Notes under the pieces: generated by a model | The model's database searches: none | What the model was told of the DNA's origin: nothing | The model's input: only the letters and a program-made list of their open reading frames with translations | Assembly: GCA_030826945.1 (NCBI GenBank) | Contig: JAPQLC010000007.1 | Span: 1 to 64,000, forward strand | Length of the DNA stretch: 64,000 nt | Direction: 5' to 3' | Source: Candidatus Thiobius zoothamnicola | GTDB taxonomy: Bacteria > Pseudomonadota > Gammaproteobacteria > Chromatiales > Chromatiaceae | Translations under genes and position numbers: made by a program | Part shown: one piece after another, positions 47,510 to 56,326 of the stretch | Numbering within the stretch: position 1 is the first letter of the stretch | How the letters are laid out: the number at the start of each line of letters is the position of its first letter

Positions 47510-47626
47510 AATGCGACGAATACCGTTGCAATACTGAGGTTAGAATACCGGCAAAACATTCGTTTCTGTTATTGCGACCCATTTCATCTGCTCAAACTAC
47601 CTCCAAATTCATTCTCCTGATCATTT

Positions 47627-50600
47627 ATGCGCCTCGAAAAAATCAAGCTGGCTGGTTTTAAGTCATTTGTTGATCCAACAGTTATTCATTTTCCCAGTAA
47701 TTTGGTCGGGGTTGTCGGGCCGAATGGGTGTGGCAAATCGAATGTGATTGATGCTGTGCGTTGGGTGATGGGTGAAAGCTCGGCCAAGATGCTGCGGGGC
47801 GAGTCCATGGCAGATGTCATTTTCAATGGTTCAAGCAGCCGCAAGCCGGTTGGCTTGGCCAGCATCGAATTGGTATTTGATAACGCCCAAGGACGGGCGG
47901 GCGGACAGTATGCGCAATATACGCAAATCTCCATTCGGCGGCAGGTTACGCGTGATGGCCATTCGGATTATTACCTGAATAATGTGCGCTGTCGGCGGCG
48001 CGATATCATGGATGTGTTTCTTGGCACAGGTTTGGGGCCACGTAGTTATTCAGTGATTGAACAGGGCATGATCTCGCGTATTGTGGAGGCGCGTCCTGAG
48101 GAATTGCGCGCCTATTTGGAGGAGGCGGCAGGCATCTCCAAGTACAAGGAGCGGCGGCGTGAAACTGAAAACCGGATACGTCACACCCGTGAAAATCTGG
48201 AGCGCTTGAACGATCTTCGTGAAGAGGTGCAAAAGCAGTTGCGTCACCTGGAGCGACAGGCGGCCACGGCAAAGAAATATCAGGATTTAACCCAGCAGGA
48301 GCGTCGCACCCGTGCGGAATGGCAGGTATTACGTTGGTCAGCCCTGCAGAATGAAACCGTTCGGCAGGAGCAATATCTGGCCCAGCAGGAAGCGACATTG
48401 CAAGCAGCGCTTAAGGAGCAACAGGCGGTTGAGCAGGATATTGAGCATCGACGAACTGAACAAGCGACGGCGCATGAATCTTTTAATCAGGTGCAAGGTC
48501 GTTTTTATGCCGTGAGTGCGGATGTCACGCGTTTGGAAGGCGTGATCCAGCATGCGCAAGATAATCAGCAACGCCAGCTTGCAGAGTTGCAGCGTTCCCA
48601 ACAGGCGTTGCGTGAGGCTGAGCAGCGACATGAGCAGGATCAGGCGAAATTAGTGGATTTACGTCAGGCACTTGCGCACATTCAACCTCGTTTGTCATCA
48701 GCCCGCGACCTGGAAGATCAGCGACAGGCGCAATGGCAAACCGTAGAGCGTGCCATGCAGGCGTGGCAGGTTGAGTGGGAGGCTTTCCAGCAGCAGGCCA
48801 ATCAGCCGGTGCAGCAAGCTCAGGTGGAACGCGCCCGTATCAATCATCTGGAGCAACAGATTCAGCAGTTGCAAAAACGCTTGCGGGCCAACCAGACTGA
48901 AACCGCGTCATTAAACGAGATAGACCGACAGTCTGAGATTTCGCAGCTCCGGCAGCGAAAACAAGCGCTTGAATCCAACCGTGCGCAGACGAAAATGGAT
49001 CTGGACCAGGCTTATCAGTTGATTGAGCAAATTCAACTGGCCGTTCGGCGGACACAGGACGAGTTGGATGAGGTGAATGCAGAGTTGCAGCATTTACAGG
49101 GTCGTCTGGTCTCTTTGCAAACCTTGCAGATGGCGGCCAAGGGGAAAGATGATAAAGCGTTGCAGCACTGGCTGAATACGCAGGGTTTACAAGATGCACC
49201 CCGCTTGTTGGAGCAGGTTGAGGTTGAATCTCCTTGGCAATTGGCGGTTGAAGTGGTGCTGGAACATCGTTTGCAGGCGATCTTGGTTGATCATCTGGCG
49301 GATTATGTTGATGACGGAGAGGCTTTGCAGGCATCCGGCGTTTGTTTGGTCACGCAACAAGCGTCACCTGTGGCGGTGCGTCCAGGTACTTTGGCGAGCG
49401 TCGTGCAAGGCCCGATGGCGTTATTGGCGGCATTAAATGGCATTCGCTTGGCAGATGATCTGGCGCAGGCGTTGAATTGGCAAGCTGAATTGGATATTGG
49501 TGAGTTTGTGATCACGCCGCAAGGGATTCTGATGGGTGCTGGTTGGTTGAGCATACGTCCGCATTTGCAGGCTGAAACCGGGGTGTTGGCGCGTGAGCAG
49601 GAGTTGCGTGAATTAACGCGGCAACAAGAGGTTCTGGCGCCGCGCGTTGAGGCGTTGCAGGTGGCTGTCACGCAGTCACATCAACAAGAGAAATCGCTGG
49701 AGCAACAGCGCCGTGCGATGCAAAAGCAATATGATGACATTGCACATGGGTTGTCTGATGTGCAGAGTCGGCTGAGCAGCAAGCAAGCGCATGCGGAGCA
49801 AGCTGAGCACCGTTTGGCGCGTCTGCGGCTTGAGGCGGACGAGATGCATCAGCAGTTGACGGATGGTCAGCAACAGATACGGATTGCCCAAACGGATTTG
49901 GAATCAGCTTTGGCGCAGATCGCATCCGGTGATCAGCAACGTGAGCAATTGCATCAACAGCGTGATGAATATCGCGCTGCGCTACAGTCCGCTCAGCAGG
50001 CGATGAATGAGTCCCGTCAGCAAACTCATCAACTGAATTTGGAGGTGCGGGGGCTGCAAAGTACGGAAAAGTCGTTATGTGCCAGCATTCAACGGTTGGA
50101 TGATCAACCCATGCAGTTGCGGCGACAAGTGGAGAGTGTGCAAGCCGAGTTGTCTGATAACCAGAAACTGATGGAGCAGACTCAAGTGGATTTGAAGCGG
50201 AAATTGCATGACAAGGTTGAGGTGGAAAAAACCTTGGCTGAGTCCAGGCAGGCATTGGAGGCTTTGGATACACAGTTACGGGAATTAGAGCAAGTTCGAT
50301 ATCAAGCTGAACAGGCGGTGCAATCCGGACGGTCAACACGGGATGATGTCAAAGCATCGCATCAGGAATCGCGTGCGCGTTGTCAGGCTATGCAGGAGCG
50401 TCTGGATGAAACTGGCTATACGGCGGATCAATTACTGGCGGAATTGCCAGAAGGCGCAGAGGAAGCGGATTGGGGCGCGCAGGCAGAGCGCTTGGCAGCG
50501 AAGATTCAACGCTTGGGGGCCATCAATCTGGCGGCGATTGAGGAGTTTGAAACCCAATCCGAACGGATGCTTTACCTGGATCGTCAACATGCGGATGTCA

Positions 50601-51127
50601 GTCAATCCCTGGATACTTTGTTGGAGGCGATACGCAAAATTGACCGGGAAACGCGTGAGCGTTTTAAGGTGACTTTCAATCAGGTTGATGAGTCATTTAA
50701 AGTCTTGTTCCCCAAACTGTTTGGCGGTGGGCAGGCTTATCTGGAGTTATTGGGGGAGGATTTGCTGGATACTGGTGTTTCCGTCATCGCTCGTCCGCCA
50801 GGCAAGCGTAACAGCAGCATTCATTTGTTATCCGGCGGAGAAAAAGCGTTAACGGCGGTGGCTTTGGTGTTTGCGATTTTCCAGCTCAATCCAGCGCCGT
50901 TTTGCATGCTGGATGAAGTGGATGCGCCCTTGGATGACGCCAATGTCGGGCGGTATTCTGAGATGGTTCGGGAAATGTCTGATCAGGTGCAGTTTGTGTT
51001 CATCACCCACAATAAACTCACCATGGAGATTGCGCATCAACTGGTGGGCGTGACGATGCAGGAGCCAGGTGTGTCGCGTTTAGTGTCGGTGGATATTGAT
51101 GCCGCCGCCGCTATGGTGGAGGCATAA
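47627..51127 (+). CDS. smc: Chromosome segregation ATPase SMC
   Basis: The 1166-residue condensin core ATPase that compacts and aligns sister chromosomes with ScpA and ScpB. Walker A GPNGCGKSN (about 31-39) is at the N-terminus. Two very Gln-rich coiled-coil arms flank the hinge (about 505-665, with a Gly-rich turn region near GILMGAGWL). The signature LSGGEKAL and Walker B CMLDEVDAPLDD are near the C-terminus. Having SMC rather than MukBEF separates the organism from Enterobacterales and Vibrionales. zipA, a common downstream neighbour in gammaproteobacteria, is absent. Confidence 0.96.
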   Translation: MRLEKIKLAGFKSFVDPTVIHFPSNLVGVVGPNGCGKSNVIDAVRWVMGESSAKMLRGESMADVIFNGSSSRKPVGLASIELVFDNAQGRAGGQYAQYTQISIRRQVTRDGHSDYYLNNVRCRRRDIMDVFLGTGLGPRSYSVIEQGMISRIVEARPEELRAYLEEAAGISKYKERRRETENRIRHTRENLERLNDLREEVQKQLRHLERQAATAKKYQDLTQQERRTRAEWQVLRWSALQNETVRQEQYLAQQEATLQAALKEQQAVEQDIEHRRTEQATAHESFNQVQGRFYAVSADVTRLEGVIQHAQDNQQRQLAELQRSQQALREAEQRHEQDQAKLVDLRQALAHIQPRLSSARDLEDQRQAQWQTVERAMQAWQVEWEAFQQQANQPVQQAQVERARINHLEQQIQQLQKRLRANQTETASLNEIDRQSEISQLRQRKQALESNRAQTKMDLDQAYQLIEQIQLAVRRTQDELDEVNAELQHLQGRLVSLQTLQMAAKGKDDKALQHWLNTQGLQDAPRLLEQVEVESPWQLAVEVVLEHRLQAILVDHLADYVDDGEALQASGVCLVTQQASPVAVRPGTLASVVQGPMALLAALNGIRLADDLAQALNWQAELDIGEFVITPQGILMGAGWLSIRPHLQAETGVLAREQELRELTRQQEVLAPRVEALQVAVTQSHQQEKSLEQQRRAMQKQYDDIAHGLSDVQSRLSSKQAHAEQAEHRLARLRLEADEMHQQLTDGQQQIRIAQTDLESALAQIASGDQQREQLHQQRDEYRAALQSAQQAMNESRQQTHQLNLEVRGLQSTEKSLCASIQRLDDQPMQLRRQVESVQAELSDNQKLMEQTQVDLKRKLHDKVEVEKTLAESRQALEALDTQLRELEQVRYQAEQAVQSGRSTRDDVKASHQESRARCQAMQERLDETGYTADQLLAELPEGAEEADWGAQAERLAAKIQRLGAINLAAIEEFETQSERMLYLDRQHADVSQSLDTLLEAIRKIDRETRERFKVTFNQVDESFKVLFPKLFGGGQAYLELLGEDLLDTGVSVIARPPGKRNSSIHLLSGGEKALTAVALVFAIFQLNPAPFCMLDEVDAPLDDANVGRYSEMVREMSDQVQFVFITHNKLTMEIAHQLVGVTMQEPGVSRLVSVDIDAAAAMVEA

Positions 51128-51129
51128 AA

Positions 51130-51150
51130 AAGGTGGGATAAACCCACCTT
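51130..51150. terminator. Bidirectional terminator between smc and the small leftward gene
   Basis: AAGGTGGG-ATAAA-CCCACCTT is a perfect 8-bp stem. On the minus strand it is followed by a run of six T, a strong intrinsic terminator for the 65-residue gene. On the plus strand it follows the smc stop by two bases. Confidence 0.7.
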
Positions 51151-51186
51151 GAGGAAAACGCTGATTGAATCCGAAATGTCTGCGCG

Positions 51187-51384
51187 TCAGCTTTTTACCC
51201 AGTCAGCAAATTTTTCAGTCGTTTTTTGCTCGCCGTCAGCATAGCCTGCCTCATAAGCATCCGTTAAACGTTGCTCTTCGCGCTGGGGATTTTGCAAGCA
51301 TCCTGCTTGCCAGCCTTGAATATATTCTTCATCACATCCCATTTCTTCCATTTTGGTGACAGCGTCATAATAGAACTGGTTCAT
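51187..51384 (-). CDS. Small conserved-looking protein of unknown function (65 residues)
   Basis: ATG 51384 has GGAG seven bases upstream, giving a 65-residue acidic soluble protein that begins MNQFYYDAVTKMEEMGCDEE. Two aromatic-Gly motifs, YIQGWQAG and AYEAGYADG, separated by NPQREEQRLTD, recall in a loose way the GWxAG repeats of ribosome modulation factor, but not closely enough to assign it. The strong ribosome-binding site and T-tailed terminator argue that it is expressed. No export signal is seen. Confidence 0.7.
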   Translation of the reverse strand: MNQFYYDAVTKMEEMGCDEEYIQGWQAGCLQNPQREEQRLTDAYEAGYADGEQKTTEKFADWVKS

Positions 51385-51820
51385 CTTTATCTCCGAATGA
51401 ATTACCTCATGATCATTTATGCCAATGATCACACAACTGCCGCAACCAGATTGCTTACGGCGGCGCCGACGTTATTTTTATTCGCGCAGCGCAAAAACGC
51501 ACATTAGGATAAGCTGATTTATTAACAGATGGCAAGTGCGAAAGACAGTGCCAAGCCAAGGGGAAGGGCTTATCGGGTCGGCTTGGTGACTGATTTTGTC
51601 GGCGACCGGACACTGAGGTTTGAAAGGGGTTGAATTCGACGCTTTGAAAGTGCCCCCGACAAGCACTCAAGCTGTATCAAGCCTTGGCTCACAGCGTTCC
51701 GGGCTGGTGGTTGCTTCGCCTGCATGCTACGCTTGCGCCCTCTTTATTTCAACGGGTTATTGAGACTGGAATCAATAGCTGGTTGCTTTCATCACATTCA
51801 AAGCCTGATTGACTTGACGT
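51385..51820. other. Intergenic region before ispB
   Basis: 436 bases with no supportable gene; short open frames on the minus strand lack ribosome-binding sites and family motifs. It was checked by eye for tmRNA, SRP, 6S and RNase P signatures and none was found. It should hold the promoters for the 65-residue gene (left) and ispB (right). Confidence 0.4.
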
Positions 51821-52789
51821 ATGGATATAGCTGCTGTCCGAACATTGATTGCTGACGATTTTCAAGCCACTGATCGCGTGATTCTGCAACATTTGTCTTC
51901 GGATGTTGCATTAATAAACCAAATAGGCCGTTACATTGTTTCTGCGGGTGGCAAGCGTTTGCGTCCGATGATTGTGTTATTGGCGGCCCGGGCTTTGGGT
52001 TATCAGGGGGATCAGCATATCCACCTGGCGGCCATTATTGAGTTCATCCATACGGCGACGCTGTTGCATGATGATGTCGTGGATGGTTCTGAACAACGGC
52101 GTCAGCGGGATACGGCGAATGCTGTCTGGGGCAATGCCGCCAGTGTGCTGGTGGGCGATTTTCTCTATTCGCGCGCCTTTGAGATGATGGTCGCTGTGGA
52201 TAACATGCGTGTTATGGCGGTGCTGTCCAGCGCAACCAACCGGATTGCGGAAGGCGAAGTGTTGCAGTTGTTGAACTGTAATGATCCTGATGTGGGTGAA
52301 GCACAATATCGGGAAGTGATTCTGCGTAAAACAGCGACTTTGTTTGAAGCTGGGGCGCGGCTTGGTGGCGTTCTTCATCAGGAAAGCGAAGTTAAGGAAC
52401 AAGCGTTGGCGGATTATGGCCGTCACCTTGGCATGGCTTTTCAGATGATTGATGACGCGCTGGATTATGGCTCATCAGATCAGGATATCGGCAAGAATAT
52501 TGGTGATGATCTGGCGGAAGGCAAGCCGACTCTGCCGTTGATTCGCGCCATCCAGACCGGTGATGCAGCGACCCAAAAACTACTGCGCCAAGCGATTGAG
52601 CAAGGTGAAGTGGAGCGGATTGATGAAATCTGTCAGGCTATTCAGGCGACGGATGCGATTGCCTATACCGTTCAACAAGCCAGACAAGAAGTTGCGTCAG
52701 CCCAACAAGCGTTGCAGCAATTGCCTGATACGCCATACCGTATGGCGTTATCGGTGATTGCGGATTTCGCTGTGGAACGTGATCTGTAG
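51821..52789 (+). CDS. ispB: Octaprenyl (all-trans polyprenyl) diphosphate synthase
   Basis: It makes the quinone side chain. A 322-residue trans-prenyltransferase with GGKRLRPMIVLLAARAL, the first Asp-rich motif LLHDDVVD, GNAASVLVGDFLYSRAF and the second Asp-rich motif FQMIDDALDYG. It is convergent with hflD, four bases apart. rplU, rpmA and obg, which often lie divergently upstream, are absent. Confidence 0.95.
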   Translation: MDIAAVRTLIADDFQATDRVILQHLSSDVALINQIGRYIVSAGGKRLRPMIVLLAARALGYQGDQHIHLAAIIEFIHTATLLHDDVVDGSEQRRQRDTANAVWGNAASVLVGDFLYSRAFEMMVAVDNMRVMAVLSSATNRIAEGEVLQLLNCNDPDVGEAQYREVILRKTATLFEAGARLGGVLHQESEVKEQALADYGRHLGMAFQMIDDALDYGSSDQDIGKNIGDDLAEGKPTLPLIRAIQTGDAATQKLLRQAIEQGEVERIDEICQAIQATDAIAYTVQQARQEVASAQQALQQLPDTPYRMALSVIADFAVERDL

Positions 52790-52793
52790 ACCA

Positions 52794-53420
52794 TCAAATT
52801 CTTTGTATCAGTGCCTGTGTCAGCCGGCCGATTTTACGGCGCTGAAGTAAGAGATGGTGTTTCTTACCGTGACATTGGCGCCATAAAACGGCGGCGCGGA
52901 AACCGGCCAGCAACAAACTGCGGATGCGTGCGGCATTGGCGCTGTTTTCCAGATATAACGCTTTGCCTTTGATCATAATCCGGTCTTCTGTCGCGCTGAG
53001 GTGTTGTTGGTAGATTTCAGCCAGTTGCTGGTGTAATTCCTCCTCCGATAAAGTCAGATTGCTTTGGTTGCTTTGCAGAATATGCAGTGCCTCACCAATG
53101 GTCGCCATGCGTTTGGGTTGCTTCAGTGCTTTATCGGCAAGCCGTACCAGCGAGATGCTGTATTTGGCGATTTCCAGATCGCGCTGCTGTGGTTCTTTGA
53201 GCTGGGCATGCAGGGTTTGCAAGCCATAGCGGATATGGGCTAATTCCCCGAAGATAGCGAGCGTGGTTGGTGCATCAAAGGCGAATAAGCTGTTCAGGCT
53301 GGATTGTTCGGCTTGCGCTCCGCATAAACCGGTATTGGCGATATCACGCACTAAACCGGTGCTTTGGAACAGACCGGCTAAAGCGATCACCCGGTCATTG
53401 TCATCATAGGACTGTTTCAT
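52794..53420 (-). CDS. hflD: HflD high-frequency lysogenization protein homolog
   Basis: A 208-residue helical, peripheral membrane-associated protein (YcfC). Conserved blocks are RVIALAGLFQSTGLVRDIA near the N-terminus, IRYGLQTLHAQL, EIAKYSISLVRLADKAL and the C-terminal RSLLLAGFRAAVLWRQCHGK. Its role outside lambda lysogeny in E. coli is unclear. It overlaps mnmA by four bases (ATGA), the usual pair. Confidence 0.92.
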   Translation of the reverse strand: MKQSYDDNDRVIALAGLFQSTGLVRDIANTGLCGAQAEQSSLNSLFAFDAPTTLAIFGELAHIRYGLQTLHAQLKEPQQRDLEIAKYSISLVRLADKALKQPKRMATIGEALHILQSNQSNLTLSEEELHQQLAEIYQQHLSATEDRIMIKGKALYLENSANAARIRSLLLAGFRAAVLWRQCHGKKHHLLLQRRKIGRLTQALIQRI

Positions 53421-54547
53421 TGGATGGTTCCTCCGCCGAGGCAGATATCATCTTGATAAAATACGATTGACTGTCCCGGGGTTAAGGCTCTTTGTGGCTC
53501 GCTGAAGCGTACTTTGGCGATGTTGCTGTTGTGCTCCAATTCGACCCGGCAGTTTTGTAGCGCCTGACGATGACGGCAGCGCGCCATGCCGTCAAATGGG
53601 GTGGCTGGTGCTTGTCCGGCGATCCAGTGTAGTTGCTCAGCGACGAGATCCGACTTGAATAGCAGTGGGTTGTTATGGCCTTGGGCGACAATCAAGCGGT
53701 TATTATCCAGATCTTTCTTTACGACAAACCAGGGTAAATCAGCATGCTTTGCTTGGCCGCCGATGCCTAATCCCTGGCGTTGGCCGAGGGTGTAATACAT
53801 CAAACCGGTGTGTTCTCCTAAATGTTCGCCTTGCGTGGATTCGATGGGGCCGGGACTGGCGGGCAGGTAAGTTGCCAGAAAGTCGCGGAAGCGTCGTTCG
53901 CCAATAAAACAAATGCCGGTGCTGTCTTTCTTGCGCCAATTGCTGAATCCCGCTGCTTCAGCCACAGCGCGTACTTCCGATTTTTGCAGAGGATGTAATG
54001 GAAATTGCGTGTGCTTCAAGGCGTGTTGGTTGAGCATATAGAGGAAATACGTTTGATCTTTATTCTGGTCGGCGGCGCAAATTAATTGTTTGTCGCCTCT
54101 GGCATTTTCACGGATGCCCGCATAGTGGCCGGTGGCAATGGCTTGTGCGCCCAGATTCAGGGCATGATCAAGAAAGGCTTTGAATTTGATTTCCCGGTTA
54201 CAGAGCACGTCCGGATTTGGCGTGCGTCCGGCGCGATATTCGGCCAGGAAATGTTCGAATACCTGGTGCCAATATTCGCTGGAGAAGTTGGCGGTGTGCA
54301 ATCGGATGCCCAATTTATCGGCGACCGCTTGAGCATCTGCCAAATCTTCAGCGGCGGAGCAGTAATCCGCATGGTCATCTTCTTCCCAGTTTTTCATGAA
54401 CAAGGCTTCCACTTGCCAACCGGCTTCCAGCAGACGCAAAGCGGCGACCGATGAATCGACTCCGCCTGAAAGGCCAACGATGATGGTATGACGGTTAGCC
54501 GTTGGTGCGTTGTTACTATGCTGTACAGTCTTTGAATCGCGCTGAAT
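53417..54547 (-). CDS. mnmA: tRNA-specific 2-thiouridylase MnmA, probably with an AUU start
   Basis: It thiolates U34 of Glu, Gln and Lys tRNAs using sulfur relayed by Tus proteins. The PP-loop IVGLSGGVDSSVAALR is encoded upstream of the first in-frame ATG/GTG/TTG-type start, so the true start must be earlier. The frame is open up to a TGA, with no ATG, GTG or TTG before the PP-loop. AAGGAGG lies five bases before ATT at 54545-54547, giving 376 residues, close to the E. coli length. TPNPDVLCNREIKF, TGHYAG, the catalytic Cys in DSTGICFIGERRF and YYTLGQRQGLGIGG are present. hflD overlaps downstream. Confidence 0.92.
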   Translation of the reverse strand: MQRDSKTVQHSNNAPTANRHTIIVGLSGGVDSSVAALRLLEAGWQVEALFMKNWEEDDHADYCSAAEDLADAQAVADKLGIRLHTANFSSEYWHQVFEHFLAEYRAGRTPNPDVLCNREIKFKAFLDHALNLGAQAIATGHYAGIRENARGDKQLICAADQNKDQTYFLYMLNQHALKHTQFPLHPLQKSEVRAVAEAAGFSNWRKKDSTGICFIGERRFRDFLATYLPASPGPIESTQGEHLGEHTGLMYYTLGQRQGLGIGGQAKHADLPWFVVKKDLDNNRLIVAQGHNNPLLFKSDLVAEQLHWIAGQAPATPFDGMARCRHRQALQNCRVELEHNSNIAKVRFSEPQRALTPGQSIVFYQDDICLGGGTIQ

Positions 54548-54748
54548 GATAACCTCCTTCTCGTGATTCTGGTTGGGTGTCGGTGGCGTTCATACCGTTG
54601 TTGACGGTCTAAATTTGCTCAACCCGCAGTCAGCCCAAATCTAGAGTCTGTTAATAGCCCGTCAATGGGGCGAGAAACTGGCTTGATCCGGTATTTTATC
54701 GGGTTCAGAAAGCACGACATTTTAGTGAAAATTGAATGGGGGTTGAGA

Positions 54749-54754
54749 TATAAT
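54749..54754 (+). promoter_or_regulatory. Putative -10 box of the olsB operon
   Basis: A perfect TATAAT 29 bases before ATG 54784. The -35 region is poor, so activator dependence is possible. Confidence 0.4.
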
Positions 54755-54783
54755 TGCACCACTCAATGAAATAAGAGCAGGTC

Positions 54784-55557
54784 ATGGTGCATTCGGTTCC
54801 TCAGGTCGCATCCAATCACAGCAAGGGACGGTTGTATGTTGAGCTGGCGACTACCATCAATGATATTCGTGCTTCCCAAGCCTTAAGGTATCAGGTTTTC
54901 GCGACAGAACTGGGAGCTACTGTCGGTGGTGCCGAGCACGGGTTGGACCAGGATCATTTCGATCAATATTGTCAGCATCTATTGGTTAAGGAGTCATCCT
55001 CTGGCCGGGTCATCTCATCAACCCGGTTGTTGCTCAGTGAACAAGCGAAGCTTGCTGGCGGATTTTATTCGGAAAATGAATTCGCCATGTCCACCTTATA
55101 TAGTTTGCCGGGTCGTTCGGTCGAAGTTGGTCGTACTTGCGTTGACCCAGGTTTTCGTCAAGGTGCGGCGATCGCCGTGCTGTGGTCAGGATTGGCTGAT
55201 TTTATCAAACAGTTTGAGATTGATTATTTGTTTGGCTGTGCAAGTATTGAAATGGATGATGGCGGCGTTTTAGTGCAGGCTATCATGAATAATGTGCGTC
55301 AGCGTGAAATGTCTGATGGGAAGTGGCGCGTGATCCCTAAGAATCCCCTTCCTCCGTTGCCAGAAGGCGCGCAGAATACCGTGTCGGCCCCATTGCCTCC
55401 TTTGCTGAAGGCGTATTTCCGTTTAGGCGCAAAAGCGTGTGGCGAGCCTTGTTACGATGCTGATTTCAACTGCGCGGATATTTTGGTTTTAGTGGATATC
55501 GCCAAGCTCGATTCATCCTACGCCAGACATTTCCTGGATCGCGTTTCCAAAGGTTGA
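54784..55557 (+). CDS. olsB: OlsB-like GNAT N-acyltransferase (ornithine lipid synthesis)
   Basis: Of the Acetyltransf_5/hemolysin-related family, which transfers a 3-hydroxyacyl group from ACP to ornithine to form lyso-ornithine lipid. The 257 residues include RASQALRYQVFATELGA, DQYCQHLLVKES, RSVEVGRTCVDPGFRQGAAI, YLFGCASIEMDDGG, LPPLLKAYFRLGAKACGEPC and DFNCADILVLVDI, typical of the family. The next gene, an olsA-type acyltransferase, overlaps by four bases, which supports the lipid assignment. Confidence 0.82.
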   Translation: MVHSVPQVASNHSKGRLYVELATTINDIRASQALRYQVFATELGATVGGAEHGLDQDHFDQYCQHLLVKESSSGRVISSTRLLLSEQAKLAGGFYSENEFAMSTLYSLPGRSVEVGRTCVDPGFRQGAAIAVLWSGLADFIKQFEIDYLFGCASIEMDDGGVLVQAIMNNVRQREMSDGKWRVIPKNPLPPLPEGAQNTVSAPLPPLLKAYFRLGAKACGEPCYDADFNCADILVLVDIAKLDSSYARHFLDRVSKG

Positions 55558-56324
55558 AGTTGCGATATTTTCGCATTATCCGGCGCAGTATTCTGCTTGT
55601 CGCCCACATCGTATTGGGTTGTGTTTTAGTCCCGTTTTCATGTGAGCGGGATAAAATGGGGAAGTTGCGGGTGCGGGCCAGGGTTTTTGCCTGGTGGCAT
55701 GGCTGTTTGATGCGCATACTGAATTTTCAGATCGTGTCCACAGGGACAATACCGGCGGCTCCGGTTCTACTGGTCGCTAACCATATTTCCTGGGTGGATA
55801 TTCCGCTATTAGGCCATGTCGCCCAAGCGCGCTTTTTATCCAAAGACGATGTACGCCATTGGCCGGTTATCGGCTGGTTGGCGTCGTCTACGGGCACGTT
55901 ATTCATCAAACGTGGGGGAGGGCAGACTGGCGAGGTTGCAGCGGCCATTAAACAATATTTGCAGTCAGATGATATTTTAGCCATATTTCCTGAAGGCACG
56001 ACGACGGATGGCCGGGAGGTCAGGCCCTTTTTTCCACGTTTATTTTCAGCCGTCGTTGATTCGGAAATCGCGATTGTGCCTGTTGTCATTCGTTATCATG
56101 TCGATGGAGAGCATGATTTACTGGCCCCTTTTGTTGGCGACCAGTCATTGGTGGAAAATTTGTTGGGCCTGCTTGCACGCCCGGTTAATCAAGTCAATAT
56201 CTGTTTTCATGAACCTGTTTTGCATGATGGAGAGAGTCGTAAAGCATTGGCGGAGAAGGTTCGGAATGTTATCGTTAGTTCGTTGAATGTCATGGCGTCT
56301 GATCAACAAATTCAAGCAACCTGA
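55554..56324 (+). CDS. olsA: OlsA/PlsC-type 1-acyl acyltransferase
   Basis: A 256-residue membrane-associated acyltransferase. Motif I is VANHISWVDIPLL (HX4D), motif II GTLFIKRGGG, motif III IFPEGTTTDGREVRPFFPRL, and motif IV VPVVIRY. An N-terminal membrane segment (SILLVAHIVLGCVLVPF) is present. Paired with OlsB it would add the second acyl chain to lyso-ornithine lipid; acylation of lysophosphatidic acid is an alternative. The start is TTG 55554, coupled to olsB by TTGA. Confidence 0.8.
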   Translation: MKLRYFRIIRRSILLVAHIVLGCVLVPFSCERDKMGKLRVRARVFAWWHGCLMRILNFQIVSTGTIPAAPVLLVANHISWVDIPLLGHVAQARFLSKDDVRHWPVIGWLASSTGTLFIKRGGGQTGEVAAAIKQYLQSDDILAIFPEGTTTDGREVRPFFPRLFSAVVDSEIAIVPVVIRYHVDGEHDLLAPFVGDQSLVENLLGLLARPVNQVNICFHEPVLHDGESRKALAEKVRNVIVSSLNVMASDQQIQAT

Positions 56325-56326
56325 CG

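Noticed and set aside
51433..51820. Possible structured RNA (tmRNA, SRP RNA, 6S or RNase P) before ispB
   Set aside because: None of the conserved sequence signatures of these RNAs could be found by eye; a covariance search would be needed to revive this.
54648..54665. Pho-box-like repeat CTGTTAA-N4-CCGTCAA upstream of olsB
   Set aside because: The 11-bp spacing fits, but the second half mismatches the consensus and the only good -10 (54749) is over 80 bp away, so it is not placed to activate transcription.
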